Notes: a model not told the origin generated them from the letters alone. A stretch of DNA of 64,000 bases from Curtobacterium sp. MR_MD2014 (GCF_000772085.1 NZ_CP009755.1:2046001-2110000), one strand, 5' to 3'; counted from the first letter of the stretch, positions 1 to 9,559 are shown. Numbers and translations: made by a program.

Positions 1-222
1 GCTCGCGTACGACCACGTGACCTGCGCACCCGCCACGGCGACCGCTCGGCCGTCGTCGCCACGGACCAGCCACGTGCGGTGTCCGGCCTCGGGCACGAGC
101 CGTTCCAGCCGTGCGCGCATCGCGGACTCGTCGACGACGTGCCCGAGCAGACGGACGAGGGCGGTGACGTCGGCGACGTCCGTGTCGGACCAGGTGGTGA
201 TCGACTCGGCGGTGAGGGTCAT
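1..222 (-). CDS. GNAT-family N-acetyltransferase (N-terminal part, cut by window edge)
   Basis: The reading frame starts at ATG 222 and runs off the left edge after 74 codons. The visible protein opens with MTLTAESITTWSDTDV, then an Ala/Arg-rich helix and a VRGDDGRAVAVAGAQVTW strand pair. This resembles the first strand, helix and hairpin of acetyltransferases of the GNAT fold. The acetyl-CoA binding loop lies outside the window, so the family is a tentative call and the substrate is unknown. A TAGGGT hexamer (229-234, minus strand) ends six bases before the ATG and no ribosome-binding site is visible, so the mRNA may be leaderless. Confidence 0.55.
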   Translation of the reverse strand, partial: MTLTAESITTWSDTDVADVTALVRLLGHVVDESAMRARLERLVPEAGHRTWLVRGDDGRAVAVAGAQVTWSYAS

Positions 223-274
223 GGGGCGACCCTACCCAGCGCCGGCGACGTGTGACGACCGCGGACGGTCGCGC

Positions 275-517
275 CTAGTGCGTCGCCTGCTCCACGCGGA
301 TGCGCGCGAGGATCTCGGTCCGGAGCTGGTCCGGCGCGGTCTCGGCGCACGCGCGCTTCACCGTCTCCATGAGGACGACGCCCACGCGGTGCTCGCTCGT
401 GCAGTCCTCGCAGGACTCCATGTGCTCGCGGATGTCCGCGGCGTCCTCGCGGCAGAGCTCGTCGTGCAGGAACTCCTCGAGCTCGGCCTTGGCCTTCGAG
501 CAGTCGCAGCCGCTCAT
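275..517 (-). CDS. rsrA: RsrA-type zinc-binding anti-sigma factor
   Basis: This 80-residue protein has the ZAS zinc-binding anti-sigma signature: His32-x3-Cys36-x2-Cys39 (HMESCEDC), with further cysteines at 4, 6, 22 and 57. In the known RsrA family, zinc held by a His and cysteines lets the protein hold its ECF sigma factor. Disulfide stress ejects the zinc and frees the sigma factor. The start codon overlaps the stop of the upstream sigma gene in an ATGA arrangement, so the two are translationally coupled and made together. Size, motif and pairing with a SigR-like gene agree. The name rests on family resemblance; thiol sensing itself is inferred. Confidence 0.9.
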   Translation of the reverse strand: MSGCDCSKAKAELEEFLHDELCREDAADIREHMESCEDCTSEHRVGVVLMETVKRACAETAPDQLRTEILARIRVEQATH

Positions 518-1290
518 CGTGCGTCCTTCCCGTCGGTGCGACCAGCGGCCGCAGTCGTCTTCCGGCCCCGCCCGCGCATCGTCGCCGTCGACGCTGCGTC
601 CGGGACGATGCCGGTCTCGCGTGCGTGGTCCGCCAGGAGCCCGCGGAGGAGCCGGCGTCCACGGTGGAGACGGCTCATGACCGTCCCCACGGGGGTCTTC
701 ATGATGTCGGCGATCTCCTGGTAGGAGAAGCCCTCGACGTCCGCGAAGTACACGGCCATCCGGAAGTCCTCGGGGATCGACTGGAGCGCGTCCTTCACGG
801 CGGAGGACGGCAGGTGGTCGATCGCGTCGGCCTCGGCGGAACGCGCCGAGACGGACTGCGTGACGCTCTCGGCGCCGCCGAGCTGCCAGTCCTCGAGCTC
901 GTCGATCGTGCCCTGGTACGGGTTCCGCTGGTTCTTGCGGTACGTGTTGATGAACGTGTTCGTGAGGATCCGGTAGAGCCACGCCTTGAGGTTCGTGCCC
1001 TGACGGAACTGCCGGAACGCCGCGTACGCCTTGACGAAGGTCTCCTGCACCAGGTCCGACGCGTCGGCCGGGTTGCGGGTCATCCGCATCGCGGCGCCGT
1101 AGAGCTGGTCCATGAACGGGAGCGCCTGGTCCTCGAACAGGGAGCGCAGTTCGGCCTCGGACACGGTCTTCTCGTCCGCCGGTTCGGCCTCGGGCTCGAG
1201 GGCGTCCGCTTCCTCGGACACCGCGTCGAGCTGCGCCTCGGTCTCCTCGACCAGGTCGTGCGGTGCTGCCTGCGGTTCGTCGGTCGTCAT
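514..1290 (-). CDS. sigR: ECF RNA polymerase sigma factor, SigR/SigH type
   Basis: The 258-residue protein has sigma region 2 (about residues 62-130, including [17 protein letters not shown] and the [12 protein letters not shown] segment) and region 4 (about 175-230, [22 protein letters not shown] then a [11 protein letters not shown] recognition helix). This is the SigR/SigH layout of actinobacteria, the master switch for thiol-oxidative stress. It carries an unusually acidic N-terminal extension of about 45 residues (many Glu/Asp/Ala) and a basic C-terminal tail. The antisense frame stays open far upstream, but ATG 1290 is the sensible start: TAGACT at 1299-1304 ends eight bases before it, which suggests a leaderless mRNA. 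It is followed directly by rsrA and is divergent from aroA, as in other actinobacteria. Confidence 0.92.
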   Translation of the reverse strand: MTTDEPQAAPHDLVEETEAQLDAVSEEADALEPEAEPADEKTVSEAELRSLFEDQALPFMDQLYGAAMRMTRNPADASDLVQETFVKAYAAFRQFRQGTNLKAWLYRILTNTFINTYRKNQRNPYQGTIDELEDWQLGGAESVTQSVSARSAEADAIDHLPSSAVKDALQSIPEDFRMAVYFADVEGFSYQEIADIMKTPVGTVMSRLHRGRRLLRGLLADHARETGIVPDAASTATMRGRGRKTTAAAGRTDGKDAR

Positions 1291-1425
1291 CACGGACGAG
1301 TCTAGGCCGAGCCCGCCGAGCGAGCCGTCGATCGTCGTCCGCACGGTCGGCAGTGCCGTCCGTGACCGTTCGAGTGTCGCTGTCGCCAATGGTCCTCCCG
1401 CGGTGTTCAGTACCCTGGTGAACCG
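1291..1425. promoter_or_regulatory. Divergent promoter region between sigR and aroA
   Basis: The 135-base gap holds two facing -10 elements. TAGACT (1299-1304, read on the minus strand) lies 8 bases before the sigma-factor ATG. TACCCT (1411-1416, plus strand) lies 9 bases before the aroA ATG. Neither gene has a convincing Shine-Dalgarno. I do not see a clear GGAAT/GTT SigR-type promoter in the gap, so autoregulation is not demonstrated by sequence. Confidence 0.55.
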
Positions 1426-2814
1426 ATGGCCCAGTCGACGCATTCCCAGCAGCCCGATCCCTGGATCGCGCCCCTCGCCCGCGGACCCCTGCGCGGCGAC
1501 GTCGCCCTGCCCGGCTCGAAGTCGCTGACGAACCGGGAGCTGGTCCTCGCGGCGCTGGCCGACGGCCCCTCGACCATCCGGCTCCCCCTGCACTCGCGCG
1601 ACTCCGCCCTGATGGTCGCCGCGCTCCGGCAGCTCGGCGTCGGGATCGACGAGGTCGTCCCCGCGGACGGCACGGCTCCGAACCCGTACGGGCCGGACCT
1701 CCGGATCACACCCGCGCCGATGCACGGCGACGTCGCCGTCGACTGCGGGCTGGCCGGCACCGTGATGCGCTTCCTGCCGCCGCTCGCCGCGCTGGCGACC
1801 GGCCCCGTGACGGTCGACGGCGACCCGTACGCGCGGAGGCGACCGATGGGCGCGATCATCCGCGCCCTCGCCGACCTCGGGGTCGACGTGACGGACGACG
1901 GCGACGGCGCGATGCCGTTCTCGTTCACCGGCACCGGAGCGGTCCGAGGCGGCCGTCTCGAGATCGACGCGTCGGCATCGTCGCAGTTCGTGTCCGGGCT
2001 GCTGCTCTCGGCGCCCCGCTTCGACGAGGGCCTGCACCTCACCCACGTCGGCGAGCGGCTGCCGAGCCTGCCGCACATCGACATGACCGTCGCGGCGCTC
2101 CGTGCCCGCGGTGTCCGCGTGGACCAGCCGACCGTCGGCGAGTGGGTGGTGCACCCGGGCCCGATCGCGGCGCGCGACGTCGTCATCGAGCCCGACCTGT
2201 CGAACGCCGCGCCGTTCGCGGCGGCTGCGCTCGTCGCGGGCGGCACGGTCCGGATCCGCACCTGGCCGACCGACACGACGCAGGTCGGTGCCGACCTCGA
2301 GACGCTCCTGCCCCTGTGGGGCGCGACCGTCACGCGGGACGGCGACGACCTCGTCTTCGACGGCGGTGTCGGGGTGGCGGGTGGAGCCTCCCTGCCGGGT
2401 GTGACGCTCGACCTGTCCCGCGGCGGCGAACTCGCACCGGCGCTCGTCGCGCTGTCGGCCCTGGCCGACGGGCCGAGCGAGATCACCGGGATCGGCCACC
2501 TGCGTGGCCACGAGACGGACCGCCTCGCCGCGCTCGCGGCGGACGTGAACCGGTCGGGAGGCTCGGTGCAGGAACTCGACGACGGCCTGCGGATCACGCC
2601 CGCCCGCCTCCACGGCGGTGGCTGGGCCGCGTACGACGACCACCGGATGGCGACCGCGGGCGCCCTCGTCGGTCTCGTCGTCGACGGCGTCGCCGTCGAC
2701 GACGTCGGCTGCACGGCGAAGACGCTGCCGCAGTTCCCCGAGCTCTGGGCGGACCTGGTGGCGACCGGCGCGGACCAGGCTGCGGGCCACCGGGACGGGA
2801 GCGTGACGCCGTGA
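1426..2814 (+). CDS. aroA: 3-phosphoshikimate 1-carboxyvinyltransferase (EPSP synthase)
   Basis: This 462-residue enzyme joins shikimate 3-phosphate and phosphoenolpyruvate to give EPSP in the cytosolic shikimate pathway to aromatic amino acids. Diagnostic segments are [17 protein letters not shown] near residue 28 (phosphoenolpyruvate/shikimate contacts), [12 protein letters not shown] near 110, the [17 protein letters not shown] repeat-domain motif near 256, and the late [14 protein letters not shown] and [12 protein letters not shown] segments. The length is slightly above the usual 430-450. The start ATG is 9 bases after a TACCCT -10 element. Its stop overlaps the rsgA start (GTGA), so the two are co-translated. 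The sigma-aroA-rsgA neighbourhood is conserved in actinobacteria. Confidence 0.97.
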   Translation: MAQSTHSQQPDPWIAPLARGPLRGDVALPGSKSLTNRELVLAALADGPSTIRLPLHSRDSALMVAALRQLGVGIDEVVPADGTAPNPYGPDLRITPAPMHGDVAVDCGLAGTVMRFLPPLAALATGPVTVDGDPYARRRPMGAIIRALADLGVDVTDDGDGAMPFSFTGTGAVRGGRLEIDASASSQFVSGLLLSAPRFDEGLHLTHVGERLPSLPHIDMTVAALRARGVRVDQPTVGEWVVHPGPIAARDVVIEPDLSNAAPFAAAALVAGGTVRIRTWPTDTTQVGADLETLLPLWGATVTRDGDDLVFDGGVGVAGGASLPGVTLDLSRGGELAPALVALSALADGPSEITGIGHLRGHETDRLAALAADVNRSGGSVQELDDGLRITPARLHGGGWAAYDDHRMATAGALVGLVVDGVAVDDVGCTAKTLPQFPELWADLVATGADQAAGHRDGSVTP

Positions 2815-3869
2815 GCTGGTGGGACGACGTCGACGGGGACGACACCGACGAGGACGAGCCGTACGGACAGTACGAGTCGAAGGTGCGGATCCGGCCGAAC
2901 CCGAAGGGCAACCGGCCCCGCACGAAGACCCGTCCGAACTACGACGACGCCCCGACCGGCTGGGTGACGAACGTCGACCGCGGGCGCTTCGGCGTGCTGG
3001 TGTCGGCCGGCCAGGACGACGAGCGGGTGATCACGGCGACGAAGGCCCGGGAGCTCGGCAAGAAGTCGGTCGTGACCGGCGACCGCGTGTCGCTCGCCGG
3101 GGACGTCTCGGGCGACGCCGGTTCGCTCGCGCGGATCGTCAAGGTCGCCGAGCGGTCGACCCTGCTCCGACGGAGCGCGGACGACAGCGACGAGGTCGAG
3201 CGCGTGATCGTCGCGAACGCCGACCAGATGCTGATCGTCGTCGCGGCGGCAGACCCCGAGCCGCGGCCGCGACTCATCGACCGGTACCTCGTCGCGGCGT
3301 TCGACGCCGGCCTGGACCCGGTGCTCTGCATCACGAAGACCGACCTGGCCGACCCGGCACTGTTCCTGGCGCACTTCGCCTGCCTGGACCTCCGGATCGT
3401 CACGAGCCGGTCGGACGACGTGCCGTTCGACGCCCTGCACGAGGTGCTCGACGACACGGTGACCGTCACGGTCGGGCACTCCGGCGTCGGCAAGTCGACG
3501 CTCGTGAACGCCATCACCGGCTCGACCCGCGCGACCGGCGTGGTCAACGCGGTCACCGGTCGCGGGCGGCACACCTCGTCGTCCTCGATCGCGCTGCGCG
3601 TCCGTGACGGTGGGTGGATCATCGACACCCCCGGCGTCCGGTCGTTCGGGCTCGGGCACGTGCAGCCGGAGAACGTCTTCCGGGCCTTCGCGGCGCACGC
3701 CGTCCCGGTGCGCGAGCCCGCCGACGGCATCCCGCTCGCGCAGGCGCACGACTGGGAGATCGTCGACCGCGTGCACGACGGGGAGCTCGGGGCGACCGGC
3801 GTCGAGCGGCTCGACTCCTTCCGCGCCCTGCTCACCGGCATGGGTGCGGACGACCCCGGCGCGGACTGA
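2811..3869 (+). CDS. rsgA: Ribosome small-subunit-dependent GTPase A
   Basis: The 352-residue RsgA (YjeQ) is a circularly permuted GTPase that helps late maturation of the 30S subunit. The permuted order is visible: an OB-fold-like N-terminal part ([18 protein letters not shown]), then G4 (ITKTDLAD, about residue 181), G1 (GHSGVGKST, about 225) and G3 ([11 protein letters not shown], about 270). The N-terminus is acidic and then Lys/Arg-rich. The GTG start overlaps the aroA stop. An oddity: RsgA proteins usually end with a zinc knuckle made of three cysteines and a histidine, but the tail here (about 280-352) has no cysteine at all. Identity is still secure from the GTPase core. Confidence 0.93.
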   Translation: MSWWDDVDGDDTDEDEPYGQYESKVRIRPNPKGNRPRTKTRPNYDDAPTGWVTNVDRGRFGVLVSAGQDDERVITATKARELGKKSVVTGDRVSLAGDVSGDAGSLARIVKVAERSTLLRRSADDSDEVERVIVANADQMLIVVAAADPEPRPRLIDRYLVAAFDAGLDPVLCITKTDLADPALFLAHFACLDLRIVTSRSDDVPFDALHEVLDDTVTVTVGHSGVGKSTLVNAITGSTRATGVVNAVTGRGRHTSSSSIALRVRDGGWIIDTPGVRSFGLGHVQPENVFRAFAAHAVPVREPADGIPLAQAHDWEIVDRVHDGELGATGVERLDSFRALLTGMGADDPGAD

Positions 3870-3953
3870 CCCGAGGCGGGGGTCGTCCCGCGCGTGGGGA
3901 CCGTCGCGTGCGTGGTGACCGTCGCGTGCGGCGCGGGTGTACCGTTGCCCCTC

Positions 3954-5096
3954 GTGCCCGAAGTTGCAGAACACAACACAGCCAGACCCGAACCGGTCCA
4001 CCACGGTGACCACGCGGCGGAGCACCCGTCGCGAGCCGACCGCCCCACGGCGGCGATGGCGGCGGTCCTGCACCCCGAACACCTCGGACGGTCGCTGCGG
4101 TCCTTCGGGTCGCACATCCTCGTGCCGCTGTTCCTGGCGGTCGGGATGAGCCTCGCCTACCTCGGCGCGTTCCACGCTCCGACCCCGCACGAGCTCCCGG
4201 TCGGGATCGTCGGCCAGGGCCCGGAGGCCCAGGTGTTCGCCCAGACCGTCACCGACGGCTCCGACGGCCGGCTGGTCGCGCACGTCGTCGACTCGACGAC
4301 CGAGGCCGAACAGCAGGTCCGGGACCGCGACCTCGCCGCCGTGTACGCCCCGGGGACGGACGGCGCCGTGCTCTACGTCTCCACGGCCGCGAGCGAGACC
4401 ACCGCGACCGCAGCACAGAAGGTCTTCCTGCCGATCGCGTACGAGCAGCACCTGCCGTTCACCGTGCACGACGTCGTGCCCACCGGTGACGAGGACCCGA
4501 CCGGCCAGGGACTCTTCTTCCTGCTCGTCGGCCTGAGCGTCGGCGGGTACGCCTCGGCGATCGCCGTCGCCGCGGCGGCCGCGAAGCTCCGCGCGCTCTG
4601 GACGGTCGCCGTCGGCGCCGTCACCGCCGGGGTCGTCGCCGGCATCGGTGTCCTGGTCGCCGGACCGCTGTACGGCGTCATCCCGGACCACCGCTGGCAG
4701 GTCTTCCTGTTCGCGTGGCTCTACGACGCCGTCATCGTCGCCCTCGGCGTCGGGCTGCACCCGCTGCTCGGGCGGTGGACCACCCCGATCCTGACGATGC
4801 TCTTCGTGATGCTCAACTTCACGAGCTCCGGCGGGATCTTCCAGCCGTCGTTCCAGCCCGGCTTCTTCGCGGCGCTCAACACGTTCTGGAGCGGCGCGGC
4901 CTGGCTCGGCGCCGCGCAGGACCTCGTGTACTTCCCCGGAGCGTCGCTGACCCGGTCGGTGGTCGTGCTCGTGCTGTGGCTGGTCGTCGCGGTGCTGCTC
5001 GGTGTCCTCGTGCACGGGCTCGCCGCACGTCGGACCCGCATCGCCCGCGAGCGCGCGGTGTCGCACTACGAGGAGGAGCAGGTCGTCGCGGCCTAG
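3954..5096 (+). CDS. Multi-pass membrane protein, ABC-2/YhgE-Pip-like
   Basis: This 380-residue membrane protein has a charged N-terminus and a first membrane helix (about residues 55-73, ILVPLFLAVGMSLAYLGAF). A soluble outside domain of about 115 residues follows, then five C-terminal membrane helices. That layout (one helix, a large outside loop, several helices) is typical of ABC-2-type permease relatives such as the YhgE/Pip and DUF3533 families. No substrate can be read from sequence, and no ATPase gene is adjacent. GTG 3954 is chosen because TACCGT (3940-3945) ends 8 bases before it. An upstream in-frame start at 3894 would place the promoter inside the gene. The C-terminus is acidic (SHYEEEQVVAA). 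Confidence 0.7.
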   Translation: MPEVAEHNTARPEPVHHGDHAAEHPSRADRPTAAMAAVLHPEHLGRSLRSFGSHILVPLFLAVGMSLAYLGAFHAPTPHELPVGIVGQGPEAQVFAQTVTDGSDGRLVAHVVDSTTEAEQQVRDRDLAAVYAPGTDGAVLYVSTAASETTATAAQKVFLPIAYEQHLPFTVHDVVPTGDEDPTGQGLFFLLVGLSVGGYASAIAVAAAAAKLRALWTVAVGAVTAGVVAGIGVLVAGPLYGVIPDHRWQVFLFAWLYDAVIVALGVGLHPLLGRWTTPILTMLFVMLNFTSSGGIFQPSFQPGFFAALNTFWSGAAWLGAAQDLVYFPGASLTRSVVVLVLWLVVAVLLGVLVHGLAARRTRIARERAVSHYEEEQVVAA

Positions 5097-5114
5097 GGCG
5101 CTAGCCTGACCTCC

Positions 5115-5900
5115 GTGGACCTCAGCGCCGACCTGGACTTCGCCCGCTCCCTCGCCGACACCGCCGACGCGATCAGCCTCGAGCGGTTCCGCGCCGCCGA
5201 CCTGCACGTCACGACGAAGGCCGACAGCACGCACGTCACGGACGCCGACCAGGCGGTCGAGCGTGCCCTGCGCGAGCGCCTGGCCGCCGAGCGCCCGGAC
5301 GACGCGTTCCTGGGCGAGGAGACGACGGCGGACACCGGTGCCGACGCCCTGAGCGAGGGGCACCGGCAGTGGGTGGTCGACCCGATCGACGGCACCGCGA
5401 ACTACCTGCGGGGCGTGCCGGTCTGGGCGACCCTCATCGCCCTCGCCGTCGACGGCCGCCCGGTGCTCGGCGTCGTCAGCGCCCCGGCGCTCGGCAAGCG
5501 CTGGTGGGCCGCGGAGGGGCTCGGCGCACACTCGACCGACGGGCCCCTGCGGGTCTCCGGCGTCGCGGCGCTGTCCGAGGCGAGCCTCAGCTACAACAGC
5601 ATCCAGCAGTGGGACGAGGACGACCGGCTCGACGCCCTCGTCACCCTGTCCCGCAAGGTCTGGCGCACCCGGGCGTACGGCGACATGTGGTCGTACATGC
5701 TCGTCGCCGAGGGGGTCCTCGACGTCGCGGGCGAGCCCGACCTCAAGCCGTGGGACATCGCGGCCCTCGTGCCGATCGTCGAGGAGGCGGGCGGCCGCTT
5801 CACCTCGCTCGACGGCGACCCGGGCCCGTGGCACGGCAGCGCCCTCGCCACGAACGGGCACGTGCACGACGCCGTCGTGGACGTCATCCGGCGTCCGTAG
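5115..5900 (+). CDS. hisN: Histidinol-phosphatase, inositol-monophosphatase family
   Basis: The 261-residue protein carries the lithium-sensitive metal phosphatase signature: FLGEETT (metal-binding Glu pair), WVVDPIDGTANYLRG (DPxDGTxN, about residues 86-100) and the later KPWDIAALVPIVEEAGG (about 213-230). In actinobacteria this branch usually hydrolyses histidinol phosphate in histidine synthesis. An inositol or other sugar monophosphate is the alternative substrate. GTG 5115 stands 7 bases after TAGCCT (5102-5107), an apparent leaderless start. It is only 18 bases from the membrane-protein gene but has its own promoter-like hexamer. Confidence 0.85.
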   Translation: MDLSADLDFARSLADTADAISLERFRAADLHVTTKADSTHVTDADQAVERALRERLAAERPDDAFLGEETTADTGADALSEGHRQWVVDPIDGTANYLRGVPVWATLIALAVDGRPVLGVVSAPALGKRWWAAEGLGAHSTDGPLRVSGVAALSEASLSYNSIQQWDEDDRLDALVTLSRKVWRTRAYGDMWSYMLVAEGVLDVAGEPDLKPWDIAALVPIVEEAGGRFTSLDGDPGPWHGSALATNGHVHDAVVDVIRRP

Positions 5901-6201
5901 CCCCTGGTCGTCCCGACACGGGCGACACCGGGGCAGGGCGGACGCTGCGCCGCGGTGTACCCCGCTTGTCCCCTGCGCGCGGCCCGGCCGACGGTGCCGG
6001 ACCCCCGGACGGGGGCAGGGACCCCCCGGACTGGGGCCAGGCGAGTCGGACACTCTGCTGACGAGCACTTCGGTGGCGTCCGATGGGCGGGTTATCGTGC
6101 TCACGGCTGATCGGACGCACCGGGTTCCCTAGACCCGGACCGTGTCGGGTCCGTCGTCCATTACTCGTCCGAAAACCCTGACCCGAGGGGTGGTCCAGAC
6201 G
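5901..6201. other. Intergenic leader region before the LuxR regulator
   Basis: About 300 bases hold no convincing gene. There are short C/G hairpins just after hisN, such as CCCCCG/CGGGGG at 6002-6015, that could end the hisN transcript. A GGGTTATCGTG stretch near 6090 could hold a promoter for the regulator. A GAGGGGTGG Shine-Dalgarno-like run lies at 6185-6193. I cannot name an operator here. Confidence 0.4.
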
Positions 6202-6423
6202 ATGACTTCATCGTTCCCAGGCGGAACCGAGTGCACCCTCACTCGTCGTCCGCGTCATCTCACCGACAGCCCTGGTGTGCGCTCCGTCGCCGCCTCGCGT
6301 CCGTCCGTCGCCACGGTCCCTGCCCGTGATGCCGACCGGATCCCGTCCGTCGCCGTGGTCTCCCGCCGCGCTGCCGACCGGACGCCCACCGCAGTCTCCG
6401 TCCCCGGACCCGGAGGCCGGTGA
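6202..6423 (+). CDS. Hypothetical 73-residue ORF coupled to the LuxR regulator
   Basis: The ATG is preceded by GAGGGG 11 bases upstream, and the frame ends only three bases before the regulator ATG, so translation would be coupled. The peptide starts MTSSFPGGTECTLTRRPRH and is rich in Arg, Ser, Pro and Val, with no domain, signal peptide or membrane helix. Codon third positions are G/C-rich as expected, but at this GC content open frames arise by chance. It could be a leader peptide that tunes regulator translation, or simply untranslated leader. I do not recognise it. Confidence 0.3.
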   Translation: MTSSFPGGTECTLTRRPRHLTDSPGVRSVAASRPSVATVPARDADRIPSVAVVSRRAADRTPTAVSVPGPGGR

Positions 6424-6426
6424 GTC

Positions 6427-9141
6427 ATGGCACTCACCGGTCGCCGTCTCGAGGTCGACCGGATCGCGACCCTCGCTGTACTCCCTCGTGAGTCCGCGAT
6501 GGTCGTCGTCGGCGACCCTGGTTCCGGGCGCAGCAGCGTCCTCGACGCGGTCGCTGACCGCGTCTCCCTCCCCGTCGTGCGGGTCGGTGTCAACGGGAGC
6601 GAGTCCCGCTGGCCCCTGGCCGGCGTGACCTCCCTGTTCACCGCACTCGACGATCCGCGGGCGACCGCCCACATCGCGCACCTGCTGCAGGCCGGTGGCG
6701 CGACGAGCGGGCTCGCCGCCGCGCACGACTTCCTCGAGGCCGTGCAGACCCTGACCCTGCCGCCGACGGTCGTCCTGATCGACGACCTCGACCGGATGGA
6801 CCGCGAGAGCCAGGAGCTCATCGCGTTCCTGGCGGGTCGGCTCGCCGGCACGGCACTGCGTCTGGTCGCAACGGTCCGGACCGTGCCGTCGGACGGTCCG
6901 CTCACGGCCCTCCCCGTGCTGCGGCTCGAACCGCTGGCCGCCGACGTGTCCCTCGCGCTGGCCCGGTCGATGGCACCGGAGGGCGCGAACGACGGCGTCC
7001 TCGCGATCCTCGCCGATGCGACGGGCGGCAACCCCGGCGCGCTCCGCGAGCAGTTCGACATGCTCTCGACCGCCCAGCTGACCGGCACCGAGCCGCTCGT
7101 GCTGCCGTTGCGCCCGACCGCCACGACCGAGGCCATCGCGGCGCTGACCCTCGACGTGGTCGAGGGTGCCGCCGACACCGACACCGACGACGCGGGACGT
7201 GGTCTGGACGTCCTCGCCCGGCTGTCCCTCGTGCCGGTCGCCAGGACGACCGGATGGGACCGCGACGCCGTCGACGACCTCGCCGACGCCGGGCTCGTCG
7301 TCGTGCGCGGCCAGACCGTCACGGTCCGCGACCCGCTGCTGCGGTCAGCCCTGTACTGGCGGATGTCCGCACGCACCCGGCGCACGCTGCACCGCGAGCT
7401 CGCCGCGGCGAGCGCCGAGGTGGACCCGCGCGCCGCCGCGTGGCACCGGAGCTTCGTCGACGACGTCCCCGACGTGGTCGCGCTGCTCGACGCCGCCGCG
7501 GGCTACGTCGCCGACGGGGCACCGCACGCCGCGGTCGCCCTGGCCGAGCGTGCCCTGCACGTCGGCTCGGGCGGTGAGGACGAGCGGACGGCACTGCTCG
7601 CCGTCACCGAGGCGCTGTTCGCACAGCGTCAGCTCGGGCTCGCCGCGCGCTACCTCACCGCGATGCGCCCGTTCCGGCGCGGGTCGGACGAGGTCCGGCG
7701 CCTGCGGGTCCTGTACTCCGTGCAGTACCTGCGCGGCGAGACCGTGCACGCGGACGAGCTCCTCGTGCCCGTGGACGCGGAGGCACCCGAAGCCCCCGCG
7801 ACCGCCGGGCTCCTGGCGATGGTCGCGAGCTTCCGGGCGGAGACGTGGGACCTCGAGCAGGCCCGCGACCTGCTCGCCCGGGTCGAGCAGCTCGGTCCGG
7901 TGGTCACCCCGCACACCGCGGAGATCGCCGGCGCCGTGCAGTGCCTCGTCGCCGCGCTCGACGGTTCGCTGCCCGCCGACACGGAGCTCTACGACGGACT
8001 CTCGACGGCGCGGCTGATGGCGATGTCCGACCCGGCACTCCTGCTCGTGGCACACGCGCTGAGCCTCGCCGAGCGGTACCGGAGCGCACGTCGCGTCTTC
8101 GCGCTCGTCGTCGCCCGCGGACAGGACACCGAGGCCGTGTGGGTCGAGGGAGCCCGCTACCTGTCCGCCGAGAACGAGCTGCGCTCCGGCAACTTCCGGC
8201 AGGCCCTCCGCGCGATCGACGCCTGGGAGGCCGGGAGCGCCCTGTCCGCGCAGCGGCTCCGCGAGCCGTCGCGGGCGGTCGCGGTCGCGTGGCGCCACTT
8301 CGCCGAGGGTCGTTCGCTCGAGGCGCTCGAGGTGGTGGACCGGTGCCTGGCGCTCCGCTCCACGGTGCTGCTCTGGGGCACCACGGCCCGGCTGCACGCA
8401 CTCCGTGGGCGCGTGCTGCTGCTCGACGGTCGTGTCGACGAGGCGGTGACCGCCCTCGAGGCGGCGGACGCCGTCGGCCGGTCGCTGCGCAACCCGACCG
8501 TGCTGCGGCACCTCGGCGACCTGGTCGAGGGCTACGTGCGCCTCGGCCGGATCGACGACGCCCGGAACGCGACGGCCCGGCTCGCGGCCGACCACCACGC
8601 CCGGCCGTCCCGCTGGGGCGCGCTCGTGCTGGCCCGCAGCCTGGCGCTCGTCGCCGACGACGCCACCCGTGAGTCGGCGCGTCGTCGAGCCCTCGAGCTG
8701 TTCCAGCCGCACGACTCGCAGTACGAGCGCGCTCGCACCTTCGCCGCCCTGACGGCGGTGGGCACGGACGCCGAGCGGCCCCGCCTCGGCGCCGCCGCCG
8801 CGGCCGCGTACGAGGCGGCCGGTCTGCGACGACCGCTGGCGACGCCCGCGCCGACGGCGGTCATGCCGGCCTTCGGCGTGCCGACGTCGCTGCGGTCCGG
8901 ACCGGTGCTGTCCGCCCCGGTCCCCGGGTCACCGCGGAGCGCCCCGGACTCGTCGGTGGTGCTCACCCAGCTGACCGCGGAGGAGCGCGCCGTGGTGCAG
9001 AAGGTGACCGAGGGCTACCGCAACCGCGAGATCGCCTCGTCGCTGTTCATGTCCCAGCGCACCGTGGAGCTGCGCCTGACGCAGATCTACCGGAAGGTCG
9101 GTGCGCGCTCGCGCTCGCACCTCGTCGCGCTGCTCACCTGA
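6427..9141 (+). CDS. Large ATP-binding LuxR-family transcription regulator (LAL type)
   Basis: This 904-residue regulator has an N-terminal P-loop ATPase: Walker A GDPGSGRSS at about 29-37 and Walker B VVLIDDLDRMD at about 116-126. A long all-helical middle follows (about 330-820) that reads like TPR-type sensor repeats. The C-terminal LuxR/GerE helix-turn-helix spans the last 56 residues (LTAEERAVVQKVTEGYRNREIA, then RTVELRLTQIYRKVG). Such proteins switch on a specific pathway in response to a small ligand. The start has a strong GGAGG nine bases upstream. A 48-bp palindromic terminator follows. The target is unknown; the glmS paralogue downstream has separate expression signals. Confidence 0.88.
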   Translation: MALTGRRLEVDRIATLAVLPRESAMVVVGDPGSGRSSVLDAVADRVSLPVVRVGVNGSESRWPLAGVTSLFTALDDPRATAHIAHLLQAGGATSGLAAAHDFLEAVQTLTLPPTVVLIDDLDRMDRESQELIAFLAGRLAGTALRLVATVRTVPSDGPLTALPVLRLEPLAADVSLALARSMAPEGANDGVLAILADATGGNPGALREQFDMLSTAQLTGTEPLVLPLRPTATTEAIAALTLDVVEGAADTDTDDAGRGLDVLARLSLVPVARTTGWDRDAVDDLADAGLVVVRGQTVTVRDPLLRSALYWRMSARTRRTLHRELAAASAEVDPRAAAWHRSFVDDVPDVVALLDAAAGYVADGAPHAAVALAERALHVGSGGEDERTALLAVTEALFAQRQLGLAARYLTAMRPFRRGSDEVRRLRVLYSVQYLRGETVHADELLVPVDAEAPEAPATAGLLAMVASFRAETWDLEQARDLLARVEQLGPVVTPHTAEIAGAVQCLVAALDGSLPADTELYDGLSTARLMAMSDPALLLVAHALSLAERYRSARRVFALVVARGQDTEAVWVEGARYLSAENELRSGNFRQALRAIDAWEAGSALSAQRLREPSRAVAVAWRHFAEGRSLEALEVVDRCLALRSTVLLWGTTARLHALRGRVLLLDGRVDEAVTALEAADAVGRSLRNPTVLRHLGDLVEGYVRLGRIDDARNATARLAADHHARPSRWGALVLARSLALVADDATRESARRRALELFQPHDSQYERARTFAALTAVGTDAERPRLGAAAAAAYEAAGLRRPLATPAPTAVMPAFGVPTSLRSGPVLSAPVPGSPRSAPDSSVVLTQLTAEERAVVQKVTEGYRNREIASSLFMSQRTVELRLTQIYRKVGARSRSHLVALLT

Positions 9142-9173
9142 TCGCGCGACCCGCGGACGCAGGGCGACCGCTC

Positions 9174-9221
9174 GACGGACGGGAGGCCCGGTACCAGCTG
9201 GTACCGGGCCTCCCGTCCGTC
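9174..9221 (+). terminator. 48-bp perfect palindrome, terminator-like repeat copy 1
   Basis: A perfect inverted repeat of 24 bases per arm, with centre GGTACCAGCTGGTACC and inner arm GGGAGGCCCGG, starts 32 bases after the LuxR-regulator stop. Three near-identical and two related elements occur elsewhere in the window, all at gene ends (29182, 58109, 61501, 52368, 41683). There is no T-run, as is common in high-GC actinobacteria. Confidence 0.75.
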
Positions 9222-9559
9222 ACGCCCGACGTCGGACCGCGAGCCGGCTTGCGGGAGTCCGCACCGACGACACGTCGGGTCGCACCGCTCGCGCGGTGAA
9301 CCGCAAGAGCCGCTGCGCGGTGTTGTCCCGGCGGACCCGCCGGGCGAGGCTCGTGGTGCACCGACCGTCGTGCCCTTCCCGGAAGGGCCCGTCCGCGGAT
9401 CACGACCGTCCGGTACCCGAACCGCCGACCCTCCCGGTCCGCCCCCGCCTGATCCGCGGGTGGATCGGCCGGGCGACGGACCCGGACCCGCGGCAGACCC
9501 GGCGGCGGTCGGTGCCGCTCCCCGGCACCGGGCCGGTCCCCCACCCGAACGGACACCGT
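9222..9559. other. Upstream region of the glmS paralogue
   Basis: No gene is supported here. I see a hairpin CCCGGCGG/CCGCCGGG at 9327-9344 and another, GGTGCCG/CGGCACC, at 9511-9529 close to the glmS start. Neither resembles the glmS ribozyme, which is known from Firmicutes. No clear Shine-Dalgarno precedes ATG 9560, and no good -10 hexamer lies 6-10 bases before it. Confidence 0.35.

Noticed and set aside
1407..6104. Open frame of more than 1500 codons on the minus strand opposite aroA, rsgA, the membrane protein and hisN
   Set aside because: It is antisense to four well-recognised genes, is Arg/Pro/Gly-rich with no domain, and is expected where codon third positions are nearly all G or C.
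9222..9559. glmS ribozyme
   Set aside because: No cleavage-site core or pseudoknot arrangement visible. The class is known from Firmicutes, and the hairpins here are short.
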